DNA from: Bacillus sp. E(2018)
GTDB taxonomy: Bacteria > Bacillota > Bacilli > Bacillales > Fictibacillaceae
Direction of reading: 5' to 3'
Assembly (NCBI RefSeq): GCF_005503015.1
Contig: NZ_SCOL01000001.1
Location: 1,240,001-1,304,000, forward strand
DNA length: 64,000 bases
Shown here: piece by piece, positions 23,963 to 34,507 of the stretch
How the letters are laid out: each line of letters starts with the position of its first letter
Numbering within the stretch: position 1 is the stretch's first letter
Position numbers and translations under genes: made by a program
The notes under the pieces: model-generated
Told to the model about the DNA's origin: nothing
Databases searched by the model: none
What the model saw: the letters and a program-made list of their open reading frames with translations, nothing else

Positions 23963-25765
23963 TTAACCTACATCGTTTATAGAATCTTTTCCATGTTGTA
24001 AGAGGAACATCTTGTGATACAACCCTCTCTGTCTTAATAGTTCTTGGTGTGTGCCTCTTTCGACGATCTCTCCTTTATGTAACACGAGAATGAGTTCTGC
24101 GTCTTGTATCGTTGACAATCTGTGTGCAATCGCAATGGTCGTTCTGCCGGCGCGCATTTTATGAAGAGCTTCTTGTATCTCTTCTTCTGTCTCTGTATCA
24201 ATGTTTGCCGTTGCTTCGTCGAGTATCAAGATTTTCGGAGAAAAAGCCATCGTGCGTGCAAAAGAGATCAGCTGTCTTTGCCCACTTGAAAATGTGGCTC
24301 CTCTTTCTCCTAACTCTGTTTCATAACCCTTTGGCAATCTTTCAATAAACGGTGCAGCTTGAACAAATTTTGCTGCATTCACTACATCCTCGTCTGTAAT
24401 CGTTTCGTCGTACAATCTTACGTTTTGCTTAATATCTCCTACAAATAAAAAGGGATCTTGCAGAACGAGTCCCATCTTTTTTCTCAACTCTTTGTTTTCA
24501 AAGTTCGATAAAGGAACGTCATCGATCAGAATCTTACCTTTATTAACCTCATAAAAACGCATGAGCAAGTTGATGATCGAGCTCTTACCACTCCCCGTAT
24601 GACCGACGAGGGCCACTGTTTGACCCGGCTCTGCAGTAAAAGAAATATTTTTTAGAACTTCCTGTTCTCCATCATAAGAAAAGGAAACGTCTTTAAATTC
24701 AATCTTCCCTCCTGAAATCGAAGGCGTCTCATCACCTATTTTCACAGGAGCAAACTCTACTTCATCCATAACTGTAAAAACTCGTCCTGCAGAGACGATC
24801 GCTTGCTGAAAAATAGAAAGGCGCATCATCATCATGTTAACCGGTTCAAAAAAACGATCTAGATAATTGATAAAAGCATAGATCACACCGATCTCAACAG
24901 GTGAATGAAAAGATTTAATGCCAAAAAAAGATAGGATCATTAGCAAAGCAAGCATATATACAAGGTCAACGGCAGGTCTTAGCAACAAACCGTTGTATTT
25001 TATATTTCTGATCTGTGCGTCATTATGTTCTTGATTAATTTTTGCAAACTCTTTTTTAAGCCTTTTCTGTTGATTGAACACTTGTACGATCGACATCCCT
25101 TGAAGAGATTCGTTCAATTTGGCGTTCAACTGGCTAAGTTTCTCTCTCATGTCATAGAACGACCTTGAACTGTATTTTCGGTATAACCACATGATCAAAA
25201 CGATGAACGGCAGAATTCCTAAACAGAACAAGGCAAGTCTCACATTCAAATAGAACATGAATCCGAAGATACCAAATAAAAATACAATATTTTGAACAAA
25301 CGTTGAAAGTACACTTACATAAAGATCTTTTACTGCTTCTGTGTCGTTCGTAATTCTCGATACCAAGCTCCCGACTGGAGTACGATCGAAAAATTTCAGC
25401 CCTAATGAATGTACCTTTGAAAACACTTCAATCCGCAATGTTTGAATGATATCTAAAGCAACCGATTGAAACAAAACAAACTGAATATAGTTTACAATCG
25501 CCGAGATTATGATTAGTCCAATGTATCCAGAAGCGAGAATTACCAAAGCTCTCTGTTCAAAATTACGAGGTGTTACAAAATCGTCTATGAATGTTTTAAC
25601 GAGAATAGGGCCCGTTAGTTCAGCTGCAGTAGCAACTAATAACAAAAAGAAAGCGAATGCTAAACGCTTCTTGTGTGGTTTAGTATACGACATGAGTCTT
25701 TTGAACACTGACCACTGTTTCATTTGCTGCAATTCATCGAGAGTTGCCTCTTGTTCGGTACTCAT
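23963..25765 (-). CDS. Heterodimeric ABC exporter, second half-transporter
   Basis: A 600-residue half-transporter: six hydrophobic segments to about residue 320, then an ATPase domain with VGHTGSGKSS and ILILDEATANID (catalytic Glu present). The signature is FSSGQRQL rather than LSGGQ. Its ATG overlaps the stop of the upstream partner in ATGA, so the subunits are made together. The split of intact and altered ATP sites matches BmrCD/TM287-288-type heterodimers. Multidrug or lipid export is likely; the substrate is unknown. Confidence 0.9.
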   Translation of the reverse strand: MSTEQEATLDELQQMKQWSVFKRLMSYTKPHKKRLAFAFFLLLVATAAELTGPILVKTFIDDFVTPRNFEQRALVILASGYIGLIIISAIVNYIQFVLFQSVALDIIQTLRIEVFSKVHSLGLKFFDRTPVGSLVSRITNDTEAVKDLYVSVLSTFVQNIVFLFGIFGFMFYLNVRLALFCLGILPFIVLIMWLYRKYSSRSFYDMREKLSQLNAKLNESLQGMSIVQVFNQQKRLKKEFAKINQEHNDAQIRNIKYNGLLLRPAVDLVYMLALLMILSFFGIKSFHSPVEIGVIYAFINYLDRFFEPVNMMMMRLSIFQQAIVSAGRVFTVMDEVEFAPVKIGDETPSISGGKIEFKDVSFSYDGEQEVLKNISFTAEPGQTVALVGHTGSGKSSIINLLMRFYEVNKGKILIDDVPLSNFENKELRKKMGLVLQDPFLFVGDIKQNVRLYDETITDEDVVNAAKFVQAAPFIERLPKGYETELGERGATFSSGQRQLISFARTMAFSPKILILDEATANIDTETEEEIQEALHKMRAGRTTIAIAHRLSTIQDAELILVLHKGEIVERGTHQELLRQRGLYHKMFLLQHGKDSINDVG

Positions 25766-27513
25766 CTCATGACACCTCCTTGCGAAATCAGCGTTTCCAA
25801 AGCTTGTTTTTCATATGTTTCTTTGTACCATCCATCCTCGTTCAATAAACCGAGATGTGTACCGCGTTGTACAATTGTACCGTTTTCTAAAACGATGATT
25901 AAATCGCAATGAGCAATAGATGATAGACGATGTGCTGTAATAATCGTCGTTTGATTTTGCCGTTTCTGCTTCAATTGCTGAAGGATGGATTCTTCTGTTT
26001 TTGCATCAACAGCAGAAAGCGAGTCGTCTAGGATGAGAATTTCTGGGTTCTTAATCAATGCTCTTGCAATAGAGATCCTTTGTTTTTGTCCCCCTGAAAG
26101 TGTAACGCCTCTCTCCCCTACTACTGTTTCATAACCATATTTGAACTGCGTTATATCTTTATGAATAGAAGCTAGCTCTGCTGCTTCTTTTATTTCTGAA
26201 AAAGGTGATTCAATCTTAGAAAACGCTATGTTTTCTGCTATAGTAGCTGAGAATAAAAAATGGTCTTGTGGTACATAACCGATCGAACCTCGTAACGCAT
26301 CCAATTTGTACGCACAGATATCGTGATCATCTATCATAATGTCTGCTGATTTCAATTGATACTCGCGTAACAATAACTTGCATAGCGTTGTTTTACCACT
26401 TCCTGTTTTTCCGACAACCCCAAGTGTCTGGCCACGCTTTAATGTAAAATGTATATCACTTAAAACAGGAGTGTCTGCCGTATACGAAAATTGCTTCAAC
26501 TGAAATGAGATATCACCTTTAGGGCTATTTTCGATTGAACCACTATCTTCGATCTCTTCTTTAACAGCAAGAAGTGATTCTACACGATCATAGGAAGCTC
26601 TTCCTCGCTCAACAATATTAAACAGCCAACCAAATGCAAGCATCGGCCAAATGAGTAACCCAAGATAACTCGTAAAAGAAACCAGTTCTCCTATTGTTAG
26701 TTCATTGCGCGTTACAAGAATCGAGCCATAACCAACTGCTAAGAAAAAGGAAAAACCAATGATCAGTGAAATCGTTGGATCGAACAAAGAATCAATACGT
26801 GCCACAGCCATGTTCTTTTTAACGGCATCTTTGGATAGATCTGAAAAACTGTCAATATCATCGCTTTCTTGACCAAAAGCTTTGATTACCCTCGTTCCTG
26901 AAATGCTCTCTTGTACCTTGTCGTTCAATGTAGAAAATGCTTCTTGCGCACTGTGAAACCTCTTATGTAGCATCGTTCCATATTTGTTCGTAGCCCATGC
27001 CATGATAGGTAAAGGCAGAAGACTGACAAGCGTCAGCTTCCAACTGATCGTAGTAGCCATTGCGATCAACGTGAAACCGCCCATCATCAAAGAATCTACT
27101 AAAGTCAAAACACCGTCCCCAGCAGTCTGTTGGATGGCTTGGAGATCGTTTGTAGAATGAGCCATTAAATCTCCAACCCGTCTCTTATGGTAGAATTGTT
27201 GTGATTTTCTTGTAAAATGTTCATACAACCTATTTCTTAATAACATCGCTAGTTTAACGGCTGAACCAAATATTAAGATCCTCCAGATATAGCGAAGAAC
27301 ATAGATGCCTACCGCGATTCCGATTAAAACAACAGCATATCTCCATAAGATCTCTTCGGTTATCGTACCTTCTTCAATATGATCGACAATGAGTCCTACC
27401 ACTTTTGGAGGTACTAATAACCCTAATGAGACAAATGCCAGCATAACGATTCCGCCTAAATATCGCCACTTTTCTTGCTTAAAATACCACATCAATTGAA
27501 GAAAAACCCTCAA
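25762..27513 (-). CDS. Heterodimeric ABC exporter, first half-transporter
   Basis: A 583-residue half-transporter with six membrane segments and ATPase motifs VGKTGSGKTT and LSGGQKQR. Its Walker B reads ILILDDSLSAVD, so Asp replaces the catalytic Glu. This degenerate site together with its partner's altered signature gives one active and one inactive ATP site, as in BmrC/YheI-type subunits. It opens a two-gene operon inserted, with mnmH, between yneF and ccdA relative to B. subtilis. Confidence 0.9.
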   Translation of the reverse strand: MRVFLQLMWYFKQEKWRYLGGIVMLAFVSLGLLVPPKVVGLIVDHIEEGTITEEILWRYAVVLIGIAVGIYVLRYIWRILIFGSAVKLAMLLRNRLYEHFTRKSQQFYHKRRVGDLMAHSTNDLQAIQQTAGDGVLTLVDSLMMGGFTLIAMATTISWKLTLVSLLPLPIMAWATNKYGTMLHKRFHSAQEAFSTLNDKVQESISGTRVIKAFGQESDDIDSFSDLSKDAVKKNMAVARIDSLFDPTISLIIGFSFFLAVGYGSILVTRNELTIGELVSFTSYLGLLIWPMLAFGWLFNIVERGRASYDRVESLLAVKEEIEDSGSIENSPKGDISFQLKQFSYTADTPVLSDIHFTLKRGQTLGVVGKTGSGKTTLCKLLLREYQLKSADIMIDDHDICAYKLDALRGSIGYVPQDHFLFSATIAENIAFSKIESPFSEIKEAAELASIHKDITQFKYGYETVVGERGVTLSGGQKQRISIARALIKNPEILILDDSLSAVDAKTEESILQQLKQKRQNQTTIITAHRLSSIAHCDLIIVLENGTIVQRGTHLGLLNEDGWYKETYEKQALETLISQGGVMR

Positions 27514-27593
27514 CGCCCGTTCCCCCTTGTTTGCATATCAAAACAATTATAGTTTACCAATATATGAAAATTCCGAAAAGAAAAAAGTTTCAC

Positions 27594-27621
27594 AAAAAAA
27601 GACCCTGAAATAACAGGTCTT
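27594..27621 (-). terminator. Terminator of mnmH
   Basis: AGACCTG and CAGGGTCT pair with one bulge on the minus strand, followed by a seven-base T-run, 20 bases past the stop. Confidence 0.75.
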
Positions 27622-27641
27622 CTAAGTCATGGTGATAATTG

Positions 27642-28688
27642 TTAACTAAGTAGATGATCTAACTGGTTCTTTACTTGTAAATAGATATCTCTATAGGAAT
27701 GACTAGTAAGATTAATGCACTCACTGTCATATTGTTTTTGAGCATAGTCATACTTTGGATCATAATAGTTTTCAAGTAAAAGAGAAACCACTTTTTCATA
27801 GTTTAACGAAATGAGGTTTTCTTGCATATCCATCTTGATCGTTGAGGGTATTCTTTTTGAAAGCTTATTCACCGCTTCATGTATCTCATCTTTATGCAGA
27901 AGCGGCTCGTACACATTACAAATATATTGAACTCGCAATTGAAAAGGCAATTCTACATGAATGCGAACACCACTATACTTTCCTTCTAACAAAAAATCGG
28001 GTACAACAACTCTTCCAATCCGTTTACTCTCTGACTCGATAATAAATGATGAAGCATTCTCTAATTCTTTCAGCCGCTCATAAAGTCTAGATTCAAACTC
28101 CTTTTGGGAAGTTGGGCGCTCTCCAATATTTCCAAAAATCGAACCTTTATGCCCTGCCATTTCTTCTAGGTTTAAGACTGGGTATCCTTCAGCTTGCAAC
28201 TGTTTCAATAATCTTGTCTTCATCGTACCGGTATGACCTTCAATTACGATGATCTTTCTTGGTTCAACAACCATCTTTCTAAGAGTAGATTCTATACTCT
28301 TACGGTAAGAACGGATACCACCGTAGAGCTGGAAGGTCTCCAACCCCATCATGTTCATCGTTTCTGCTATACTTTTTGAACGAAATCCGCCTCGTGCGCA
28401 ATAGATAACCACTTGTTTATCTGGATGTTCTTTGCTTTTTGATTGAATTTCTTTATATATAGCCGGAAGTTTTGGTGCGACAACTTGCAATCCACGCTCC
28501 ATTGCAGCTTCTTTACTAACTTGTTTGTAAAGCGTACCTATTTCTGCTCTTTCCTCATTTGAAAATATACTTACATTGTACGCTCCAGGAATATGATACT
28601 CTTCAAATTCTTTAGGCGATCTTACATCAAAGAGCAAATAATGCTGGGCATCTATCTCATCTATGGATATCGTCTTAATGTTGTTCAC
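27642..28688 (-). CDS. mnmH: tRNA 2-selenouridine synthase MnmH (SelU/YbbB)
   Basis: Replaces sulfur by selenium at the wobble uridine of some tRNAs, using selenophosphate from SelD and a geranylated intermediate. The 348-residue protein has an N-terminal rhodanese domain with DVRSPKEFEEYHIPGA and VIYCARGGFRS; the Cys is residue 97, as in E. coli. A P-loop, EGHTGTMKTRLL, is near residue 150. I chose GTG 28688 because AAAGGGATG lies six bases upstream. It stands apart from the sel locus by about 7 kb and shows a second use of selenophosphate. Confidence 0.93.
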   Translation of the reverse strand: MNNIKTISIDEIDAQHYLLFDVRSPKEFEEYHIPGAYNVSIFSNEERAEIGTLYKQVSKEAAMERGLQVVAPKLPAIYKEIQSKSKEHPDKQVVIYCARGGFRSKSIAETMNMMGLETFQLYGGIRSYRKSIESTLRKMVVEPRKIIVIEGHTGTMKTRLLKQLQAEGYPVLNLEEMAGHKGSIFGNIGERPTSQKEFESRLYERLKELENASSFIIESESKRIGRVVVPDFLLEGKYSGVRIHVELPFQLRVQYICNVYEPLLHKDEIHEAVNKLSKRIPSTIKMDMQENLISLNYEKVVSLLLENYYDPKYDYAQKQYDSECINLTSHSYRDIYLQVKNQLDHLLS

Positions 28689-28738
28689 TGCTATCATCCC
28701 TTTGTTGATGCTTATCGCTGGCTTAAGGTAGAACGAAA

Positions 28739-28770
28739 ACAAGCACCCGATTCTATATCAGGGTGCTTGT
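28739..28770 (-). terminator. Terminator of yneF
   Basis: ACAAGCACCC and GGGTGCTTGT form a 10-bp stem with a 12-base loop, followed on the minus strand by TTTTCGTTC. Confidence 0.8.
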
Positions 28771-28777
28771 CCAACAC

Positions 28778-28996
28778 TTACTTCATCTGTTTGTTCATAG
28801 CCTGCATCATTTGATTGATCTTTTTCTGACTTGGTTTCTGACCCATCTGCATCATCATCACACGCAACATATTTTCATTAATCGGTGGATTTTTTTGTAA
28901 ATAACTCATCATATACTTGCGGGCAATAAAAAATCCGATCGCAACACCTGCAATCAGTGAAAGTGCACACACAAGGATTATCATACCAGTACTCAT
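28778..28996 (-). CDS. yneF: YneF family membrane protein (UPF0154)
   Basis: A 72-residue protein with one N-terminal membrane helix ([20 protein letters not shown]) and a Met/Gln/Lys-rich tail containing [21 protein letters not shown], the YneF signature. ATG 28996 follows AAGGAGG. Beside sirA and tkt as in B. subtilis. Function unknown. Confidence 0.9.
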   Translation of the reverse strand: MSTGMIILVCALSLIAGVAIGFFIARKYMMSYLQKNPPINENMLRVMMMQMGQKPSQKKINQMMQAMNKQMK

Positions 28997-29073
28997 TGTA
29001 AAAACTTCCTCCTTCATGTTGTCTAGAACTAGTTTACTACAAGTTTACCTACACATACAAGATTGAAAGAGAA

Positions 29074-29514
29074 TTAAGTGGCATAGACCATGTTCAATTT
29101 AAACGGTGAGAGCCACCCGAATTTTCTTTCGCTGTAGTCCATCGCTAGAAAATAAGCTTCATATTGACGTAACGCCTCAAAAATAACCGTTTCAGCTTCA
29201 AAGTTTCCGATACTGTATAGATGGATATATTGATCAGTGAGTTCAATTCTCACGATGCTATCTTTGCAAGTTAATGAATAGGTTTCTCCTTCTAATCGCC
29301 ATTCATGCTTATCATTTAGATGATTCCAGAAGTGTTTTTCTAGTTGAGAAACAGATAATAGAGAGGTTATGTAGCTGATCTGTTTTTGTAAGATCGTTTT
29401 AGATAGGCCATTTGAGCGCTGTTCTTCAAAAAACAACTGAAACAGCTTATTTTCCTTGCCATAATAGGAATGAGCGACTTCTTTTGTAATTAGATAGATA
29501 TAAAATTCTCTCAT
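29074..29514 (-). CDS. sirA: Sporulation inhibitor of replication SirA
   Basis: A 146-residue protein; in B. subtilis SirA, made under Spo0A control, binds DnaA domain I and blocks new rounds of replication during sporulation. The REFYIYLI start, the length and its place between yneF and tkt support the call. ATG 29514 is seven bases from GGAGAGGAG; a TTG at 29520 is too close to that site. Its target DnaA may also act at the box cluster near 20167. Confidence 0.82.
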   Translation of the reverse strand: MREFYIYLITKEVAHSYYGKENKLFQLFFEEQRSNGLSKTILQKQISYITSLLSVSQLEKHFWNHLNDKHEWRLEGETYSLTCKDSIVRIELTDQYIHLYSIGNFEAETVIFEALRQYEAYFLAMDYSERKFGWLSPFKLNMVYAT

Positions 29515-29618
29515 GAACAAGCTCCTCTCCGAACATTTTCTAAAAGTATATACAATATACGGAAAAAAGCTTGTCTAAAAAGGTATGCAAAATACAACTA
29601 CTTTTGTCGAAACAGTAA

Positions 29619-29656
29619 GAAAAGGAGATTTCCTCTCGGAAACCTCCTTTTTTTGT
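29619..29656. terminator. Terminator of tkt
   Basis: AAAGGAG-A-TTTCC and GGAAA-C-CTCCTTT form a long stem with one internal mismatch, flanked by A and T runs. Confidence 0.85.
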
Positions 29657-29664
29657 TTTGATTC

Positions 29665-31659
29665 TTATTTATTTAACATATCCTTAACACGTTTTACGAT
29701 GTTCTCTGGAGTAAATCCAAATTCTTTTTGGATCACTTCTCCAGGAGCAGATGCCCCAAACGTATCGATTGTTAACGTATCACCTTCAAGGCCGACATAT
29801 TTATGCCAACCAAGAGAAGCTCCCATTTCAATCGCTAAACGCTTCGTAATATTTCTTGGAAGTACAGATTCTTTATAATCGCTATCTTGCTTATCAAAGC
29901 TTTCCCAAGATGGCATTGAAACGACTGACGCTGAAATGCCTTCTTTTTGAAGAAGTTCTTGTGCAGCAACTGCAATACTTACTTCAGATCCTGCAGAAAG
30001 AAGCAATACATCTGCATCTGACTCAGCTGGTGAAACAACATAAGCTCCACGTTTTACACCTTCATAAGCCTTTTCTTTTGTGTTCTTTAAGATCGGCAGG
30101 TCATGACGGCTTAATACCAATGCAGTTGGTTGGTTCTTGCTCTCAAGTGCTAACTTCCAAGCAGCGTTTGACTCATATCCATCAGCCGGACGAATCAAGT
30201 TAAGATTTGGCATCGCACGAAGAGAAGCAAGTTGCTCAACTGGTTCATGAGTTGGACCATCTTCTCCTACCATTACACTGTCATGCGTTAATACATACGT
30301 TACAGGTAGCCCCATTAGAGCAGATAATCGAATAGCAGGTCTTACATAATCAGAGAACACAAAGAATGTTCCACCGAACACATTCAGACCGCCATGCAGT
30401 GCCATTCCGTTCAGAGCAGCTCCCATAGCGAACTCACGAACACCAAACCAGATGTTACGTCCACTGTAATCATTGCGGCTGAAGTTGTTTTCTCCTTCGA
30501 TAAGTGTCTTATTGGATCCTGCTAAGTCAGCAGATCCACCAAATAATGATGGTACACTCTTAGCTAAAGCATTGATCGCCTTACCTGACGAAGAACGAGT
30601 AGCTATTGCTTTATCGTAGTCTGGAAGATCTTTATCCCAATTCTCAGGTAGATTTCCTTTAATCGCTTCTTGAAGTTCTTGAGCTAATTCTGGATATGCT
30701 TCTGAATAAGCCTTGAATTGCTTATTCCACTCTTCCTCTTTAGCTTGCCCTTCACTTTTCAGTTGTTCAAAGTGCGAATGAACTTCTTCTGGAACATGGA
30801 AATCTTGCTCAAACGTCCATTTGTATGCTTCTTTTGTTAGTAAGATCTCATCTTTACCTAGTGGCGCACCGTGAGAAGCAGATTTCCCTGATTTATTCGG
30901 TGAACCATGTCCAATCACAGTCTTCACTTCAATAAGTGTTGGCTTGTTAAGTTCTTCACGTGCTTCAGAAAGTGCTTTTTCGATCTCATCAAGATTTGTT
31001 CCGTCTTCAACATAAATCACTTGCCAACCATATGCTTCAAATCTTTGTTTTACACTCTCAGAGAATGAGTGATGAAGATCGCCATCCAATGAAATGTCAT
31101 TTGAATCGTAAAGTACGATCATTCTTCCTAGTGCTAGATGACCTGCAAGTGACGCTGCCTCAGCTGAAACACCCTCCATAAGGTCTCCATCACCACAGAT
31201 CGAATAAGTATAGTGATCGATCACTTCATGTCCATCACGGTTATATTTTGCAGCCAAATGACGTTCAGCCATAGCCATTCCTACTGCCATGGCAATCCCT
31301 TGACCTAGTGGGCCAGTTGTTGCTTCAACACCAACCGTATGTCCGAATTCAGGGTGACCGGGAGTCTTACTGCCCCATTGTCTGAAATTCTTCAGATCAT
31401 CGATTGATAAGCCATAACCGCTTAAGTGAAGTAAGCTATATAACAACATTGATCCATGCCCTGCTGATAATACAAAACGGTCACGGTTGAACCATTCAGG
31501 GTTTGCAGGGTTGTGGTTCATAAATTTTGACCATAAGCTATAAGCCATTGGCGCAGCACCCATCGGCATACCTGGATGCCCTGAGTTTGCTTTTTCTATG
31601 CTGTCGATAGAAAGTGTTCTTATCGTATTAATTGCTAATTCATCAATAGTTCGTGACAA
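29665..31659 (-). CDS. tkt: Transketolase
   Basis: TPP enzyme of the pentose phosphate pathway, 664 residues. [27 protein letters not shown] opening (here [19 protein letters not shown]), GDGDLMEG with the TPP Asp near residue 154, and [20 protein letters not shown] near 460 are characteristic. The TTG at 31659 lies six bases from AAGGGATGA; an ATG nine bases upstream overlaps that site. Single gene between sirA and the HesB-like gene. Confidence 0.96.
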   Translation of the reverse strand: MSRTIDELAINTIRTLSIDSIEKANSGHPGMPMGAAPMAYSLWSKFMNHNPANPEWFNRDRFVLSAGHGSMLLYSLLHLSGYGLSIDDLKNFRQWGSKTPGHPEFGHTVGVEATTGPLGQGIAMAVGMAMAERHLAAKYNRDGHEVIDHYTYSICGDGDLMEGVSAEAASLAGHLALGRMIVLYDSNDISLDGDLHHSFSESVKQRFEAYGWQVIYVEDGTNLDEIEKALSEAREELNKPTLIEVKTVIGHGSPNKSGKSASHGAPLGKDEILLTKEAYKWTFEQDFHVPEEVHSHFEQLKSEGQAKEEEWNKQFKAYSEAYPELAQELQEAIKGNLPENWDKDLPDYDKAIATRSSSGKAINALAKSVPSLFGGSADLAGSNKTLIEGENNFSRNDYSGRNIWFGVREFAMGAALNGMALHGGLNVFGGTFFVFSDYVRPAIRLSALMGLPVTYVLTHDSVMVGEDGPTHEPVEQLASLRAMPNLNLIRPADGYESNAAWKLALESKNQPTALVLSRHDLPILKNTKEKAYEGVKRGAYVVSPAESDADVLLLSAGSEVSIAVAAQELLQKEGISASVVSMPSWESFDKQDSDYKESVLPRNITKRLAIEMGASLGWHKYVGLEGDTLTIDTFGASAPGEVIQKEFGFTPENIVKRVKDMLNK

Positions 31660-31783
31660 AAAAATCATCCCTTCATATGTACTAAACAGTTTTGACTTTC
31701 ATAATAAACCTTCAAGTGCAATTAGACAAGACAAACACATTATTAGCTATCGTTATTTTACCATGTACGCGTGAAATCATACA

Positions 31784-31835
31784 AAAACCGTCTGTTTCCC
31801 TACAACATTTTAGTTGTATTAGAACAGACGGTTGA
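31784..31835 (-). terminator. Terminator of the HesB-like gene
   Basis: AACCGTCTGTT and AACAGACGGTT form an 11-bp stem with an inner ACAAC/GTTGT stem, followed by TTTTTG in the minus direction. Confidence 0.85.
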
Positions 31836-31841
31836 TTTCTA

Positions 31842-32126
31842 TTATGCGAGGCCTGGTAAGTGACATGAAAAATAATCTGTATTTTCATCATAATCAAGCT
31901 TCATATTCTCAACTAGCCATTTTTCTTCGTTTCTAACAAAAAACCGAAGACCATCTACCTCTTGAACGTAATCATCCTCTTCGGGCACAGCAGGCGTCAC
32001 GCCAAGTGAGAAACCTCCTGAGTCACCACTTCCTGCATATTTAACGAAAAGTCTTAAAGCCTCTGACGTTTCTAAAGTAATATCCTTATAAAGCTTCGCG
32101 GCTGCACTCGTAATTGAAAAAGTCAA
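31842..32126 (-). CDS. HesB-like domain protein, second paralogue
   Basis: A 94-residue protein from TTG 32126 behind AAAGGGGAG. SEALRLFVKYAGSGDSGGFSLGV aligns by eye with the FVRLGGCSTVQDGFSLGL segment of the YneR-like protein at 5186. The only Cys is near the C-terminus (SCHLPG), so the Fe-S ligand set is absent. Function unknown; probably a degenerate HesB fold. Confidence 0.7.
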   Translation of the reverse strand: MTFSITSAAAKLYKDITLETSEALRLFVKYAGSGDSGGFSLGVTPAVPEEDDYVQEVDGLRFFVRNEEKWLVENMKLDYDENTDYFSCHLPGLA

Positions 32127-32193
32127 AATATTCTCCCCTTTCAGAGTTGTTATATAACAGTATATACTAATATGTATAGAATGCAACAGAAAA

Positions 32194-32227
32194 AAATGCC
32201 TATTTACAGTGAAGTAAATAGGCATTT
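32194..32227 (-). terminator. Terminator of ynzC
   Basis: AAATGCCTATTTAC and GTAAATAGGCATTT form a perfect 14-bp stem followed by a T-run on the minus strand. Confidence 0.9.
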
Positions 32228-32231
32228 CATA

Positions 32232-32471
32232 TTAATGTTTAAGGTTATTTTTATTGTCTTTACTTCTTTTTAATTTTTCCGGTGTTACATCATCACCGTT
32301 CGGATCAACAAAAGTCATCCCATGCAGATCTTGAACAAAAGATTTACGGAAAACTTGTAAATATTCTTCTCGCAGTTTTTTTTGTTCCGCTTTTTCTGCT
32401 GATGTTAGATCGGTTTGTTTTGATTTTCTAGACAGTTCATTTATACGTTGCATCTTGTCTTTAGATAACAT
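32232..32471 (-). CDS. ynzC: UPF0291 protein YnzC
   Basis: A 79-residue helical protein; INELSRKSKQTDLTSAEKAE and LREEYLQVFRKSF match the UPF0291/YnzC pattern and FVDPNGDDVTPEKL its tail. It is the last gene of the SOS operon yneA-yneB-ynzC in B. subtilis, with the same order here. Molecular role not established. Confidence 0.9.
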   Translation of the reverse strand: MLSKDKMQRINELSRKSKQTDLTSAEKAEQKKLREEYLQVFRKSFVQDLHGMTFVDPNGDDVTPEKLKRSKDNKNNLKH

Positions 32472-32531
32472 TATTAAAAACTCCTTTTAAAGCATTCTTC
32501 ACTCTATCCTACAGCAGAATGCAAGGAAATT

Positions 32532-33179
<648 letters not shown>

Positions 33180-33194
33180 TTAAAACCCGCTTTT

Positions 33195-33461
33195 TTATTT
33201 ATTGACTGGTATGATTACTTTCTGTCCGGGAAAAACAGCTGCTGCATTTACACTGTTCTTCTTTTCGACCCATTTAATAAACTCCCAATTTGAATAATGA
33301 TGCTTGGCATTATACTCTTCAGAAAGACTCCACAGTGAGTCTCCCTCCTGTATGGTTACTTCAATATATTGTGCTTCTTGTGAGGCAAGATTTGATAACG
33401 TAAAAAATATACCACCTAACAACCCTAAAAATACAATAACATGCATTGTCCCTTGTTTCAT
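33195..33461 (-). CDS. yneA: SOS cell division suppressor YneA
   Basis: An 88-residue protein with an N-terminal membrane helix (MHVIVFLGLLGGIFFTL) and a C-terminal LysM domain (EGDSLWSLSEEYN ... VFPGQKVIIPV). YneA delays septation after DNA damage. ATG 33461 is eight bases from AAAGGGG. It diverges from lexA, with three LexA-type boxes between. Confidence 0.92.
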   Translation of the reverse strand: MKQGTMHVIVFLGLLGGIFFTLSNLASQEAQYIEVTIQEGDSLWSLSEEYNAKHHYSNWEFIKWVEKKNSVNAAAVFPGQKVIIPVNK

Positions 33462-33480
33462 TGTGATATCCCCTTTCAAC

Positions 33481-33560
33481 AAACGTTTGTTCGCATCTCT
33501 TGATTTTATAATAACTGGAACGTTTGTTCGGTGTCAACTATTTTTTCGAACTTATGTTTG
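33481..33560. promoter_or_regulatory. Three LexA (SOS) boxes between yneA and lexA
   Basis: GAACGTTTGTTC at 33518-33529 is an exact GAAC-N4-GTTC site. AAACGTTTGTTC at 33481-33492 and CGAACTTATGTTTG at 33547-33560 each differ by one base. They lie in the divergent promoter region and should allow LexA to repress both yneA-yneB-ynzC and itself. Confidence 0.85.
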
Positions 33561-33621
33561 TATCTCTGAATTCCCCATGATATACTTTTTATAGATAAAA
33601 AATTCGGTGAGGTGCTAAAAA

Positions 33622-34236
33622 ATGACTAAGTTATCCAGACGACAATTGGATATATTGGCTTTCATAAAAGAGGAAGTATCACAAAAAGGGTATCCGCCTT
33701 CCGTTCGTGAAATCGGAGAGGCAGTTGGCCTTGCATCAAGTTCTACCGTTCACGGGCATTTAGCAAGACTTGAAAAAAAGGGACTTATCAGGCGAGATCC
33801 AACAAAACCAAGAGCGATTGAAGTATTAGGCTTAGAAGATAACATTCCTTCTGTCCGTTCTGTTTCAATTCCTGTTATCGGTAAAGTTACTGCAGGTCTA
33901 CCTATCAGCGCAGTTGAAAACGTAGAAGAATACTTCCCATTACCAGAACACGTTGTTGGTGATGAGAACGTTTTCATGTTATCTGTTGTTGGAGATAGTA
34001 TGATCGAAGCAGGAATCTTCAATAAGGATTTAGTTGTTGTAAAACAACAGCCAACAGCGAACAATGGAGATATTATCGTAGCTATGACCGATGAAGATGA
34101 AGCGACTGTAAAAAGATTCTTCAAAGAAAGAAACCATATTCGATTGCAGCCTGAAAATTCGTCGATGGAACCAATCATCTTACAGAGCTGTACGATTCTA
34201 GGTAAAGTAATCGGCGTATATCGAAACATTCATTAA
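33622..34236 (+). CDS. lexA: LexA repressor
   Basis: SOS repressor of 204 residues. An N-terminal winged helix ([25 protein letters not shown]) binds the boxes. The peptidase part has the cleavage site VTAGLPI (Ala-Gly near 91-92), catalytic Ser in VVGDSM near 127 and Lys in DEATVKRF near 165. RecA filaments, whose gene is at 60092, stimulate its self-cleavage. Confidence 0.96.
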   Translation: MTKLSRRQLDILAFIKEEVSQKGYPPSVREIGEAVGLASSSTVHGHLARLEKKGLIRRDPTKPRAIEVLGLEDNIPSVRSVSIPVIGKVTAGLPISAVENVEEYFPLPEHVVGDENVFMLSVVGDSMIEAGIFNKDLVVVKQQPTANNGDIIVAMTDEDEATVKRFFKERNHIRLQPENSSMEPIILQSCTILGKVIGVYRNIH

Positions 34237-34244
34237 CTGTACAT

Positions 34245-34280
34245 AAGAAGCATCTATAGCTGTAGATGCTTCTTTTTTAT
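34245..34280 (+). terminator. Terminator of lexA
   Basis: AAGAAGCATCTA and TAGATGCTTCTT form a 12-bp stem with a short loop, followed by TTTTAT. Nothing recognisable was found in the spacer from here to 34473. Confidence 0.88.
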
Positions 34281-34473
34281 ATGTTTTGTCACTCATTCCT
34301 TCATCAAACAATTAGATGTTCGAGAAATTGGCTTTGATTTCTTTCTTAATCCATGGTTTAAAAAAGAAGTGTTAGAAGGAAAGTTTATGCTGTAAATGCT
34401 GGAAAAACACACCTCAATAAGCATTCCTTCAGAAATATCAAAGCATCTAAGACAATTTTCATAAGCATAATAA

Positions 34474-34505
34474 AAGACCCCTGATATATCAGGGGTCTTC
34501 TTACT
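34474..34505 (-). terminator. Terminator of glnA
   Basis: AAGACCCCTGATA and TATCAGGGGTCTT form a perfect 26-base palindrome with a T-run in the minus direction. Confidence 0.9.
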
Positions 34506-34507
34506 TA

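Noticed and set aside
23762..24001. Plus-strand frame in the spacer near the exporter genes
   Set aside because: Runs into the opposite-strand exporter gene and terminator; no ribosome site.
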